Assembly (NCBI GenBank): GCA_945911685.1
Contig: CAMEAW010000182.1
Span: forward strand, 1 to 5,527
Reading direction: 5' to 3'
Length of the DNA: 5,527 nucleotides
From: Bordetella parapertussis
Lineage (GTDB): Bacteria > Pseudomonadota > Gammaproteobacteria > Burkholderiales > Burkholderiaceae_B
Shown here: positions 1 through 5,527 of the stretch, piece after piece
Layout of the letters: the number at the start of each line of letters is the position of its first letter
Position numbering within the stretch: position 1 is the first letter of the stretch
The notes under the pieces: model-generated
Databases searched by the model: none
What the model saw: the letters and a program-made list of their open reading frames with translations, nothing else
What the model was told of the DNA's origin: nothing
Translations under genes and position numbers: made by a program

Positions 1-575
1 GTAAATGGGATCGTACGCAGTTTCAGATCATTGTTTTTGTTGAACTCTTGAGCGACCAAATCAGGTACGGTGCGTAAGCCCGATACTGAAGCGCGCACTT
101 TGTTTGGATTCTTTCTGACATGCTCCAAAAATTCTTCAAACGTCTTCCAGGGGGCATCCGCACGTACGACGAGGATCACAGGCATTTCACCAAGCTTGGC
201 GATCGGTTGGTAAGCATCGGGCGTTTTGAACGTCAGGCTTTGATTGACCAGAGGCTGGTAGGCCAAAATACTATTTGTAGCTAAGCCAATGGTGTAACCG
301 TCTGGCTTGGCTCGCGCGACGATACCAAAGCCAATCGTGCCCGAGCCACCCGGTTTATTCTCGACATTGACTTCAACGCCTAAAACTTTTTCAAGCTGTG
401 TCGCAAATTGCCGTGAAATAGGATCGGTTGAACCGGCCGGCCCGTAGGGCACGACGAAGGTGATGGGGCGGTTAGGATATGACTGGGCGGCTGCGGTGAT
501 AGGTAAAGCGCACACTGCAGCAGTGAGCAATAAGCGTATAAGCCCGGCAAAAGCGGAGCAAGAATATAGTCGCAT
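1..575 (-). CDS. Bug-family (TTT) substrate-binding protein, cut by window edge
   Basis: The first 191 codons of a second Bug/TctC-type periplasmic binding protein; members are usually about 320 residues, so roughly the last 40 percent lies outside the window. No stop occurs in this frame. A Sec signal peptide is visible: Arg2, a hydrophobic core at about 9-24, and a likely cut after T27-A-A-A30. The mature part begins Q-S-Y-P-N-R-P-I-T-F-V-V-P-Y44, a clear family signature, and V71-E-N-K-P-G-G and K90-P-D-G-Y-T follow. The first ligand loop is G45-P-A-G-S-T-D51-P-I-S-R55, keeping the Asp and Arg of P-G-G-x-x-D-x-x-A-R but changing some glycines. The second loop has P171-D172-L173 where the other Bug protein in this window has G-H-L. 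The two are therefore paralogues with different pockets rather than recent copies. The gene starts ten bases after the CoA-transferase stop. Confidence 0.93.
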   Translation of the reverse strand, partial: MRLYSCSAFAGLIRLLLTAAVCALPITAAAQSYPNRPITFVVPYGPAGSTDPISRQFATQLEKVLGVEVNVENKPGGSGTIGFGIVARAKPDGYTIGLATNSILAYQPLVNQSLTFKTPDAYQPIAKLGEMPVILVVRADAPWKTFEEFLEHVRKNPNKVRASVSGLRTVPDLVAQEFNKNNDLKLRTIPF

Positions 576-580
576 GGCAA

Positions 581-585
581 CCCCT
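581..585 (-). promoter_or_regulatory. Shine-Dalgarno site for the second Bug gene
   Basis: On the minus strand AGGGG lies five bases before the ATG at 575 and begins just after the TAA stop of the CoA-transferase gene, sharing no more than one base with it. It supports this ATG as the start of the second binding protein and its placement in the same transcript. Confidence 0.7.
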
Positions 586-1941
586 TTAAAGATCTACACC
601 CATTATGCTGCGATAGTCTTTGTCTACTGCTGAAAGCGTACCCAAGCGCAACATCATCTCGGTATCCATCGTGCCGGATATGCCTGGATTGGTGGGCAGG
701 TCGCACACCACTTTGTTGGCTTTGATCTCGGCAATCTGTTCTGGCGTCATGCCTAATACGTCGCGCAAGATCGCATCGTTATCCTCGCCAAAGCGCGGCC
801 CTGACTTTTTAATGTGCGCGTCGCGAAAACGTAGCCGATACGGACGCCCAATAATCGGACGCGGGCCAATCGGAGCCGGGTGTTCGACGCGCTCATAAAA
901 ACTGCGGTGTTGTAAGTGTTCGTTAATGAACAGGTCTTTACTGTTTAGGACTGGGCCGCTTGCGATATCTTGCGCTTGCAGCAAGCGTGTTAACTCAGTG
1001 ACCTCTCGAGATATTGTCCAGGCCGACACCAGCGTATTGACCTCTAGGCGGTGCGCGCGGCGAGCCGCAGCAGTGGCGTAACGTTTATCTTGCGCCAGAG
1101 CAGGTTGACCCATCAGTGCTGCGAGCTTAGCCCAACGCTCGTCTGAGTCAACGGTAATGGCAATCCATTGATCATTACCACTTGCGCGATACAAATTGCT
1201 AGGGACATGCTCAAGGTCTTCATTACCGATACGAGGGCGATCAGTGCCATCGAGTTGCTTTTGAAGGAGAGCTTCTGGGATGAGTGACAGCCCTAGTTGA
1301 TACATGCCACAGTCGATCCATTGACCTTGCCCGGTCTTGCGCATGTGCACGATCGCAGCCCAGAGCGCATTCATGCCAGCCCAACAGGCGATAAAGTCTG
1401 GATAAGATTGACCGACTTTCCAGGGCTTATCGCCCTCGTAGCCGGTGTAGAAGGTGACGCCCATCGTGGCTTCAAGCGTGGTGCCTTGACTTGGAAACGC
1501 CGACCAAGGTCCGCTGGAACCATAGCCGGTATTCGACAACATAATGAGCGACGGCTTAAGCTTTTTGAGCTCGTCGTAATTCAGACCCCACTTGCGCATC
1601 ACACGTGGAGTGTAGTTCTCAAGCACGATATCGCTTTTACGCACTAAGTCGCGAAAGATCTCTTGGCCTTTTTCTTGGCCTAAATCAAGTGCTAAAGAGC
1701 GCTTACCGCGATTGACGACATAAAAAATACCCGAACGATTCCAGGGATCTTGAGCGGGATCGTTATCGAGGTAGGGCCCAAAAGCGCGACCACGCGTTTG
1801 ATCCAGTTTGTGTGGTGCTTCAATCTTGATGACCTCGGCACCTAAGTCACTTAAGAGCCCAGCCATATACGGCACGGCAAAGACGTACGACAAATCAAGG
1901 ACGCGAACGCCGTCTAGTGGAAGTTTCTTTTTCTTTTCCAT
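586..1941 (-). CDS. Family III CoA-transferase (CaiB/BaiF), catalytic Asp present
   Basis: A 451-residue CaiB/BaiF family III CoA-transferase, probably cytoplasmic. Hallmarks are L9-D-G-V-R-V-L-D-L-S, D32-L-G-A-E-V-I-K-I-E, N77-R-G-K-R-S-L-A-L-D-L, D104-I-V-L-E-N-Y and G177-Q-S-Y-P-D182, where Asp182 matches the aspartate that forms the acyl-anhydride and CoA-thioester intermediates in this family. T203-G-Q-G-Q-W-I-D210 and W259-I-A-I-T-V follow as usual. The ordinary C-terminal end is reached near M398-T-P-E-Q-I-A-E-I, after which about 40 further residues continue to Leu451; this tail is unusual. The stop of the sister transferase and this ATG are two bases apart (TGATCATG), with only a weak purine stretch upstream, so translation is probably coupled and equal amounts of the two subunits are plausible. 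The substrate is unknown; other family members act on formate/oxalate, carnitine, benzylsuccinate, itaconate or mesaconate thioesters. Confidence 0.95.
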   Translation of the reverse strand: MEKKKKLPLDGVRVLDLSYVFAVPYMAGLLSDLGAEVIKIEAPHKLDQTRGRAFGPYLDNDPAQDPWNRSGIFYVVNRGKRSLALDLGQEKGQEIFRDLVRKSDIVLENYTPRVMRKWGLNYDELKKLKPSLIMLSNTGYGSSGPWSAFPSQGTTLEATMGVTFYTGYEGDKPWKVGQSYPDFIACWAGMNALWAAIVHMRKTGQGQWIDCGMYQLGLSLIPEALLQKQLDGTDRPRIGNEDLEHVPSNLYRASGNDQWIAITVDSDERWAKLAALMGQPALAQDKRYATAAARRAHRLEVNTLVSAWTISREVTELTRLLQAQDIASGPVLNSKDLFINEHLQHRSFYERVEHPAPIGPRPIIGRPYRLRFRDAHIKKSGPRFGEDNDAILRDVLGMTPEQIAEIKANKVVCDLPTNPGISGTMDTEMMLRLGTLSAVDKDYRSIMGVDL

Positions 1942-1943
1942 GA

Positions 1944-3149
1944 TCAGTGCTCTGCTTTGGTCGTCACATCAAGACTTGCGAGCTCGGTGGCTTTTAAGCC
2001 AAGCTGCGTGACTAAAATTTCGTGACGATGTTCATCCAGCATGGGCGAGCGACGGCGCACCTTTGTTGGTGTGACAGAAAGTTTAGTGAGCTCTGCCGGA
2101 AACTGTAAGTGGGTGTTGGTCGCAGGGTGCGCAACTTCAGCAAAAGCTTGGCGCTCATTTAGGTGTTCGCAGTTAAGTAAGTCATCTGCGCTTTGCACCA
2201 TACCAATCAATATTCTTTTTGAGGCACCCGCTAAAAATACTTCTTTCGCGTCACGATCTTGTACACACTCTTCAAGTAGTGCCCGCACTTCGGGCACGCG
2301 CTTCTCGCGCTGTGGTGGGCTCGCGAATTTAGCTTCGCGAAACTCAGGACGACCGAACAAATCGGCCAAGGTTTCGAAGGGGGCGCCGCCACCGGTTTGA
2401 AAAGCCAGAAAACCTTTACGCGCCGCAATGGGTTCGCCCGCGAAGGGATCTTGCACAACGGCTCGACGACCTTGCACGGCACCTAAAAAACCGTAGTACG
2501 ACTGATTCAACACTAATTCAGAGGCAAGACACTCATGAATCGAAACGTCGACGTGTTCACCGAACTGATCGGCTTGCGCCGCGCTGTAGGCCATGGTCGA
2601 GGCATAGGCTGCCGTCAGGCCCGCGCAGTAAAACGATTGCGACAGGCCGTGTTTGAGTGGCTCGCGATCGACTTGTCCGCTGATGGCCATGATCCCACTC
2701 ATGGCCTGCAGGGTGAGATCGCTGGCACGGTATTGTGCATAAGGGCCGGTTTGACCGAAATTTGTGACCGAGGTCACGACAAGGGTTGGGTTCCACTCAA
2801 GCAATTGATCAACGCTATACCCCCAGCTCTCAATTCTGCCTGGTTTAAAGCTTTCGATCACGATATCGCTTTGTTCGATCAGCTTTTGCATGACCGGACG
2901 ACTCGTTGCTAAGCGCAAATCGAGCGCAACGCTGCGCTTGTTCCAGTTTAGATACTGAAACAGTAGACTTTGTTCAGCAGCTGCGGCATCGGTTTTTAGT
3001 GGCGCAAGATAGCGCGCAAAATCACCCTTGCCGGGCTGTTCGACTTTGATCACGTCTGCACCGTAGTCGCCGAGTAGCCGGGCCGCGAAGGGCCCGGCGA
3101 TACCGTGACTCAGATCCAAAACGCGTACGCCCTGTAACGCATGTTGCAT
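1944..3149 (-). CDS. Family III CoA-transferase (CaiB/BaiF), catalytic Asp absent
   Basis: A 401-residue member of the CaiB/BaiF family III CoA-transferases, which move CoA between carboxylic acids. The N-terminus L5-Q-G-V-R-V-L-D-L-S and the segment G27-D-Y-G-A-D-V-I-K-V-E are family hallmarks, as are N68-W-N-K-R-S-V-A-L-D-L, D95-I-V-I-E-S-F-K-P-G and Y139-R-A-S-D-L-T-L-Q-A-M. In the region P164-L-K-H-G168 onward the catalytic aspartate (Asp169 of formyl-CoA transferase) should be five residues after Gly168; this position is Phe173. The spacing to the next landmark, V-D-V-S at 200-203, is 28 residues from position 173 to Asp201, exactly as in the sister protein, so the loss is not an alignment artefact. 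The T-G-x-G-Q motif just before it is also replaced (Q195-F-G-E). The start has GTAGGG five bases upstream, and the sister gene follows two bases after its stop. It may be the non-catalytic subunit of a heteromeric transferase. Confidence 0.93.
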   Translation of the reverse strand: MQHALQGVRVLDLSHGIAGPFAARLLGDYGADVIKVEQPGKGDFARYLAPLKTDAAAAEQSLLFQYLNWNKRSVALDLRLATSRPVMQKLIEQSDIVIESFKPGRIESWGYSVDQLLEWNPTLVVTSVTNFGQTGPYAQYRASDLTLQAMSGIMAISGQVDREPLKHGLSQSFYCAGLTAAYASTMAYSAAQADQFGEHVDVSIHECLASELVLNQSYYGFLGAVQGRRAVVQDPFAGEPIAARKGFLAFQTGGGAPFETLADLFGRPEFREAKFASPPQREKRVPEVRALLEECVQDRDAKEVFLAGASKRILIGMVQSADDLLNCEHLNERQAFAEVAHPATNTHLQFPAELTKLSVTPTKVRRRSPMLDEHRHEILVTQLGLKATELASLDVTTKAEH

Positions 3150-3160
3150 ACGAACCCTAC

Positions 3161-3643
3161 TTAGGCTGCGGGTGGAACAAAAGGATAAGGAACAGGCTGA
3201 CCATTTTTATAAGGCAGCGCAACGGTTGCTGTACCAGGCGTTGACTCTTTGCCCGCATCGTTGAGGATGCCAAGCTCAATATCAATCAAACCGTAGCCTG
3301 GGCCGTCGCGTTTGGCGATGACACGACCCCAGACGCGCACCGCCTCTTCGACAATATTCATCGCGCGAAACTGAAAGCTGGCTTTCCAGGCCCAACCGTT
3401 TGGGCCGGCCCAGTCAGCAAGCATTTGCATGACGAATTGTTGCTTGAGTGAGCCGTTAATGAGCAGACCCGGCAATTTGTCGTGCTCCATGGCAAAGGGC
3501 TTGTCGTAATGAATCTTGTGCCAGTTTTCCATGGCAGCAGACCAGCGCATCAAGTGTGCTGTGGTCAGCGGGCCCTTTTCAAGCCCGGGGATGTCAGAGC
3601 CAATCGCGACATCTTCAAAATTAGGAGTCGTTCCGAGTGCCAT
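3161..3643 (-). CDS. MaoC-like acyl-CoA hydratase/dehydratase subunit
   Basis: A 160-residue single hot-dog protein of the MaoC-like family, expected to add or remove water across the double bond of an enoyl-CoA. The active-site helix region is L26-T-T-A-H-L-M-R-W-S-A-A-M-E-N40-W-H-K-I-H45-Y-D. In (R)-hydratases such as PhaJ, the catalytic pair is Asp and His five residues apart; here His45 is kept but the Asp position is Asn40. L57-P-G-L-L-I-N-G-S-L matches the following conserved glycine-containing strand/helix, and F90-Q-F-R-A-M is the usual central strand. It starts one base after the stop of the MaoC N-type gene, with GGAGA seven bases before its ATG inside the end of that gene. Together the pair has about the size of a double hot-dog hydratase. 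The C-terminus is proline-rich. Whether the Asn variant is active is open; it may be normal for this subfamily. Confidence 0.88.
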   Translation of the reverse strand: MALGTTPNFEDVAIGSDIPGLEKGPLTTAHLMRWSAAMENWHKIHYDKPFAMEHDKLPGLLINGSLKQQFVMQMLADWAGPNGWAWKASFQFRAMNIVEEAVRVWGRVIAKRDGPGYGLIDIELGILNDAGKESTPGTATVALPYKNGQPVPYPFVPPAA

Positions 3644-3644
3644 A

Positions 3645-4175
3645 TTATTTTCTCCGGATTTGTGTGCGGCGGGTGCGAATCAACAACTCACCGTCGCCAT
3701 TTCGAAACTCTGTCTCAGTGACAACCAACACGATCGGGCCTTTGCTGGTCTCTTTCTCGCTGATGTCTGCGTAGCTTGAGGTTTGGCTGACGGTTTCGCC
3801 ATGACGGGCATAGCGAAAGAACTCAATCTCTGAGCCACCATTGAGCAGCGCGTAGCCGTTTAGCGGTTCAAGCGCGGGCAAGCCGCCCGAACTGGTCGCT
3901 GCCACGATGCCATCAAAGTCGATGTTGCGTGCATTGGCTTGAATGGGATCTGGCACGCCGAAGGCACGGCGCGCTAGGTGCGTCGGGTAGAGCGGCGGTG
4001 CAACAGGCCCGCCGTAGCGCGCATTGTTGGCGCAAGGCTTATCAAAAATCGGATCTTCGTACATGATGGCTTGTGCGTAGCGGCGTACGCCACCACGTTC
4101 AACGGAATCACACGCCATTTCAGTCGTGGATTTCATTCCGATATATTTTTTTAGTGAGTCGGAAAGGGCGGACAT
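3645..4175 (-). CDS. MaoC/FAS1-like dehydratase N-terminal-type protein
   Basis: A 176-residue hot-dog-fold protein of the MaoC N-terminal / FAS1-like dehydratase type, which act on CoA or ACP thioesters. Recognisable features are Y11-I-G near the start, V25-E-R-G-G-V-R-R-Y-A at the beginning of the hot-dog helix, E40-D-P in place of the family's usual D-N-P, Y54-G-G and A59-P-P-L-Y-P, then L111-N-G-G-S-E-I-E-F leading into the second half of the fold. It lacks the D-x-N-P-x-H catalytic dyad of (R)-specific enoyl-CoA hydratases, as expected for the structural partner in a two-subunit enzyme; HadA of the mycobacterial HadAB dehydratase is a precedent. The neighbouring hot-dog gene begins one base after its stop (TAATATG), so the two are probably made together and form a heteromer. 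The start has a clear GGGAG site. The family is secure; the substrate is unknown. Confidence 0.88.
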   Translation of the reverse strand: MSALSDSLKKYIGMKSTTEMACDSVERGGVRRYAQAIMYEDPIFDKPCANNARYGGPVAPPLYPTHLARRAFGVPDPIQANARNIDFDGIVAATSSGGLPALEPLNGYALLNGGSEIEFFRYARHGETVSQTSSYADISEKETSKGPIVLVVTETEFRNGDGELLIRTRRTQIRRK

Positions 4176-4182
4176 TTTTAAT

Positions 4183-4187
4183 CTCCC
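4183..4187 (-). promoter_or_regulatory. Shine-Dalgarno site for the MaoC N-type gene
   Basis: Reading the minus strand, GGGAG sits seven bases before the ATG at 4175. This is a strong, well-spaced ribosome binding site and it fixes the start of the gene. It lies just after the tandem repeats, so translation here does not depend on coupling with the Bug gene, unlike most junctions in the cluster. Confidence 0.75.
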
Positions 4188-4194
4188 AAAATAG

Positions 4195-4348
4195 TAAAAG
4201 AATGACTGATGCTGACTACTGAGTAATTCACTTAAAAAGAATGACTGGTGCCGAATGCTGACGCGTTCGCTTAAAAAGAATGATTGCTGCTGACTGCTGA
4301 CGCGTTCACTTAAAAGTCTGACCGATGCTGACCGTTGACTAGTTCACT
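4195..4348. repeat. Four degenerate 38-39 base tandem repeats
   Basis: Four head-to-tail units can be aligned by eye: 4195-4232 (38), 4233-4271 (39), 4272-4310 (39) and 4311-4348 (38). On the plus strand each begins TAAAA or TAAAAA, usually followed by GAATGA, has a centre rich in GCTGAC, and ends GTTCACT or a close variant. The two middle units differ at about 5 of 39 positions; the outer ones are more diverged. The 4311-4348 unit overlaps the end of the Bug gene: in the minus-strand sense it starts with the Val-Asn codons and includes the TAG stop. In the two middle units the bases matching TAG read GCG. There are no unique spacers between units, so it is not a CRISPR array. The array fills most of the only intergenic space longer than 11 bases. 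Its function is unknown; regulator binding sites, a transcript-processing spacer or neutral slippage expansion are all possible. Confidence 0.85.
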
Positions 4349-5319
4349 TTAACACCGGCGTCTTGCACAATTTTTTGCCAGCGCACGACTTCACCCCGAA
4401 CAAAGACTTCGAACTCAGGGGTAGGCAGAGGACGTACGAGAATGTCTGATCCACTCTTGATCAACCGATCGCGCACAACGGGGTTGGTCATCACTTTAAT
4501 GATGGCAGCGTTTAGACGCTCAACGATTGGTTTAGGTGTGGCCGAGGGCGCACACACGCCATTAAAGCCGCTGATGGCAAAACCATTGACCGTCTCGCCA
4601 ATCGTAGGCATCTCAGGAAGCTGCGTCGCGCGCTCGGCCATCACCACGCCCAGAGCTCTGACGTGACCTGATTTCACAAAAGGTAAGACGGGTTCTAGCA
4701 CTGCAAACGACATGGTGGCACGACCCGCCACGACATCGGCGATCGACGGTGAGCTGCCTTTGTAGGGGATGTGGAGCATCTCGGTACCTGTGAGCTTCAT
4801 GAAAAGCTCACCGGACAAGTGACCAGGGCTGCCTGTGCCATACGAGGCAAACGTGAGTTTGCCGGGTTGAGCTTTGGCCAGTGCGATGAGCTCGCTCACG
4901 CTATTCGCAGGAACTGACGGATGAACCACGAGTAATAAACTCGCTCCTAAATGCATCGTCACGTGGGTGAAGGCCTTCAGGGTGTCGAAGTTCAGTTTGT
5001 AAAGACTGGGGTTAATCGCATGCGCGGTGGTACAGATGAGAAGAGTGTGGCCATCAGGAGGCGAATTGGCAACAAACTCTGTGCCGATAATCGTATTGGC
5101 TCCCCCTTTGTTTTCAACCATGACAGTTTGACCAAACTCTTCAGTCAGGCCTTGTGCCATGACACGTGCCACGGTGTCAGCCCCGCCGCCAGGCACGTAA
5201 GGTACCACCAGTTTAATCGGGCGATTCGGAAAGTTTTGTGCCCAGCTCGTAGAGACCCCTGCGCTCAGTGACGCTGCGCAGACGATCAGAGTTGTAAGAA
5301 GGCGTGCGCAGGGATGCAT
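4339..5319 (-). CDS. Bug-family (TTT) periplasmic substrate-binding protein
   Basis: A complete 326-residue extracytoplasmic solute receptor of the Bug/TctC family, the usual length. These proteins capture small carboxylates or related solutes in the periplasm and pass them to tripartite tricarboxylate transporters. A Sec signal peptide covers about residues 1-28, with a hydrophobic core (L-I-V-C-A-A) and a likely cut after S-W-A27. The mature protein opens with the family hallmark F-P-N-R-P-I-K-L-V-V-P-Y. The first ligand loop P43-G-G-G-A-D48-x-x-A-R52 and the second loop G161-T-G-S-P-G-H167-L-S-G-E-L-F are both intact, and H183-I-P-Y-K-G and the D195-x-x-x-G-R region follow. The start is the only Met in this part; AAGG lies just upstream, within the last codons of the preceding gene, whose stop is three bases away. 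No TctA or TctB membrane subunits are in view, which is common for this expanded family in Burkholderiales. The stop codon lies inside the first unit (in transcription order) of a tandem repeat. The ligand is unknown, though the downstream CoA genes suggest an organic acid. Confidence 0.95.
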   Translation of the reverse strand: MHPCARLLTTLIVCAASLSAGVSTSWAQNFPNRPIKLVVPYVPGGGADTVARVMAQGLTEEFGQTVMVENKGGANTIIGTEFVANSPPDGHTLLICTTAHAINPSLYKLNFDTLKAFTHVTMHLGASLLLVVHPSVPANSVSELIALAKAQPGKLTFASYGTGSPGHLSGELFMKLTGTEMLHIPYKGSSPSIADVVAGRATMSFAVLEPVLPFVKSGHVRALGVVMAERATQLPEMPTIGETVNGFAISGFNGVCAPSATPKPIVERLNAAIIKVMTNPVVRDRLIKSGSDILVRPLPTPEFEVFVRGEVVRWQKIVQDAGVKVN

Positions 5320-5322
5320 GAG

Positions 5323-5526
5323 TTAGGCCTTTGGTGTTAAGTAACGTTGTGGGCTGATCGTGAATTTGCTACGACAGTTCAACGTGTCGAAGTAGTACCA
5401 ATCGCCGTCATGAAATTGACGAGTCCCTTTTGAGGGATCAATTTCTTTGGCGCCGTGGGCGGTTTCACCCGTCTTGGATTCGGCCCCTTCGAGGTCGATC
5501 GCTTTACCGCAAACTAGACATTTCAT
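5323..5526 (-). CDS. Small YHS-domain-like putative metal-binding protein
   Basis: A 67-residue protein that resembles a single YHS domain, a small Cys-containing fold linked with metal binding and metal-handling proteins. The N-terminus carries C3-x-x-C6 followed by G-K-A-I-D, as in the usual VCG-x-x-V/I-D opening. The C-terminal half reads W43-Y-Y-F46-D47-T-L-N-C51 and ends P59-Q-R-Y-L63, the typical YHS ending. It differs from the classic form in having Asp47 where the YFCS motif normally has Cys, leaving three cysteines (C3, C6, C51). There is no signal peptide or membrane segment, so it is probably cytoplasmic. The ATG lies one base from the window edge, so its ribosome binding site cannot be checked and a longer N-terminus remains possible. 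Its stop is three bases before the start of the next gene, which suggests co-transcription. The fold call is fairly good; the cellular role is unknown. Confidence 0.72.
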   Translation of the reverse strand: MKCLVCGKAIDLEGAESKTGETAHGAKEIDPSKGTRQFHDGDWYYFDTLNCRSKFTISPQRYLTPKA

Positions 5527-5527
5527 A

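Noticed and set aside
380..706. 108-residue open frame on the minus strand spanning the CoA-transferase/Bug junction
   Set aside because: It overlaps both genes in a different frame. The Bug frame starting at 575 has a signal peptide, family motifs and a good ribosome binding site, and explains the region better.
1297..1647. 116-residue open frame on the plus strand
   Set aside because: It is antisense to the conserved core of the second CoA-transferase and shows no recognisable motif.
2535..2912. 125-residue open frame on the plus strand
   Set aside because: It lies wholly within the CoA-transferase gene on the other strand, whose family motifs are unmistakable; the plus-strand product shows no recognisable domain.
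4191..4219. Possible internal promoter before the MaoC genes (TACTAT at 4196-4191, minus strand)
   Set aside because: It matches the -10 consensus at only four of six positions, has no recognisable -35 at the right distance, and would start transcription almost on the ribosome binding site.
4196..4229. Possible intrinsic terminator after the first Bug gene on the minus strand
   Set aside because: An imperfect hairpin (4200-4207 with 4222-4229, seven of eight pairs, 14-base loop) is followed by TTTT, but the stem is AT-rich with a mismatch and the T run is short. The other repeat units do not form the same stem. It is too weak to call.
4339..4341. Stop-codon readthrough of the Bug gene into the repeat array
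   Set aside because: The TAG is followed by only ten further sense codons before TGA, the protein already has the normal family length and ending, and no recoding signal is visible.
4195..4348. CRISPR array
   Set aside because: The units abut with no unique spacers, vary strongly between copies, and no cas genes are nearby.
4951..5271. 106-residue open frame on the plus strand
   Set aside because: It is antisense to the N-terminal half of the Bug protein and has no recognisable domain.

Overview
The window is a tightly packed stretch of bacterial genes, all on the minus strand, so the biological order runs from high to low coordinates. The mix of gene families points to a Burkholderiales-type betaproteobacterium, perhaps Alcaligenaceae or Comamonadaceae-like: two Bug-family periplasmic binding proteins (tripartite tricarboxylate transporter type) without their membrane subunits, beside family III CoA-transferases and MaoC-like hydratases. 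That assignment is an inference from gene content. There are no rRNA, tRNA or phylogenetic marker genes here.

In transcription order the layout is: (1) a 67-residue YHS-like putative metal-binding protein at the right edge; (2) a complete Bug-type substrate-binding protein; (3) a 163-base spacer filled by four degenerate 38-39 base tandem repeats, the first of which (in transcription order) includes the last codons and stop of the Bug gene; (4) a MaoC/FAS1-like dehydratase N-terminal-type protein; (5) a second, single hot-dog MaoC-like protein; (6) a family III CoA-transferase whose catalytic aspartate position is phenylalanine; (7) a second family III CoA-transferase that keeps the aspartate; (8) a second Bug protein, cut by the left edge after 191 codons.

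Apart from the repeat spacer, the gaps between genes are only 1 to 11 bases, and several ribosome binding sites lie inside or against the preceding stop codon. This suggests one operon, or two if the repeat spacer separates transcripts. A reasonable working model is capture of an organic acid in the periplasm by the Bug proteins, transfer of CoA to it by a two-subunit CoA-transferase, and reversible hydration of an enoyl-CoA by a two-subunit hot-dog hydratase. The substrate cannot be read from the sequence. No lyase, thiolase, dehydrogenase, regulator or membrane transporter is visible in the window.

The most notable points are the paired active/inactive-looking CoA-transferases, the paired hot-dog proteins in which the expected catalytic Asp is Asn, and the tandem repeat that seems to have grown out of the 3' end of a gene. 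No mobile element, CRISPR array or RNA gene was seen.
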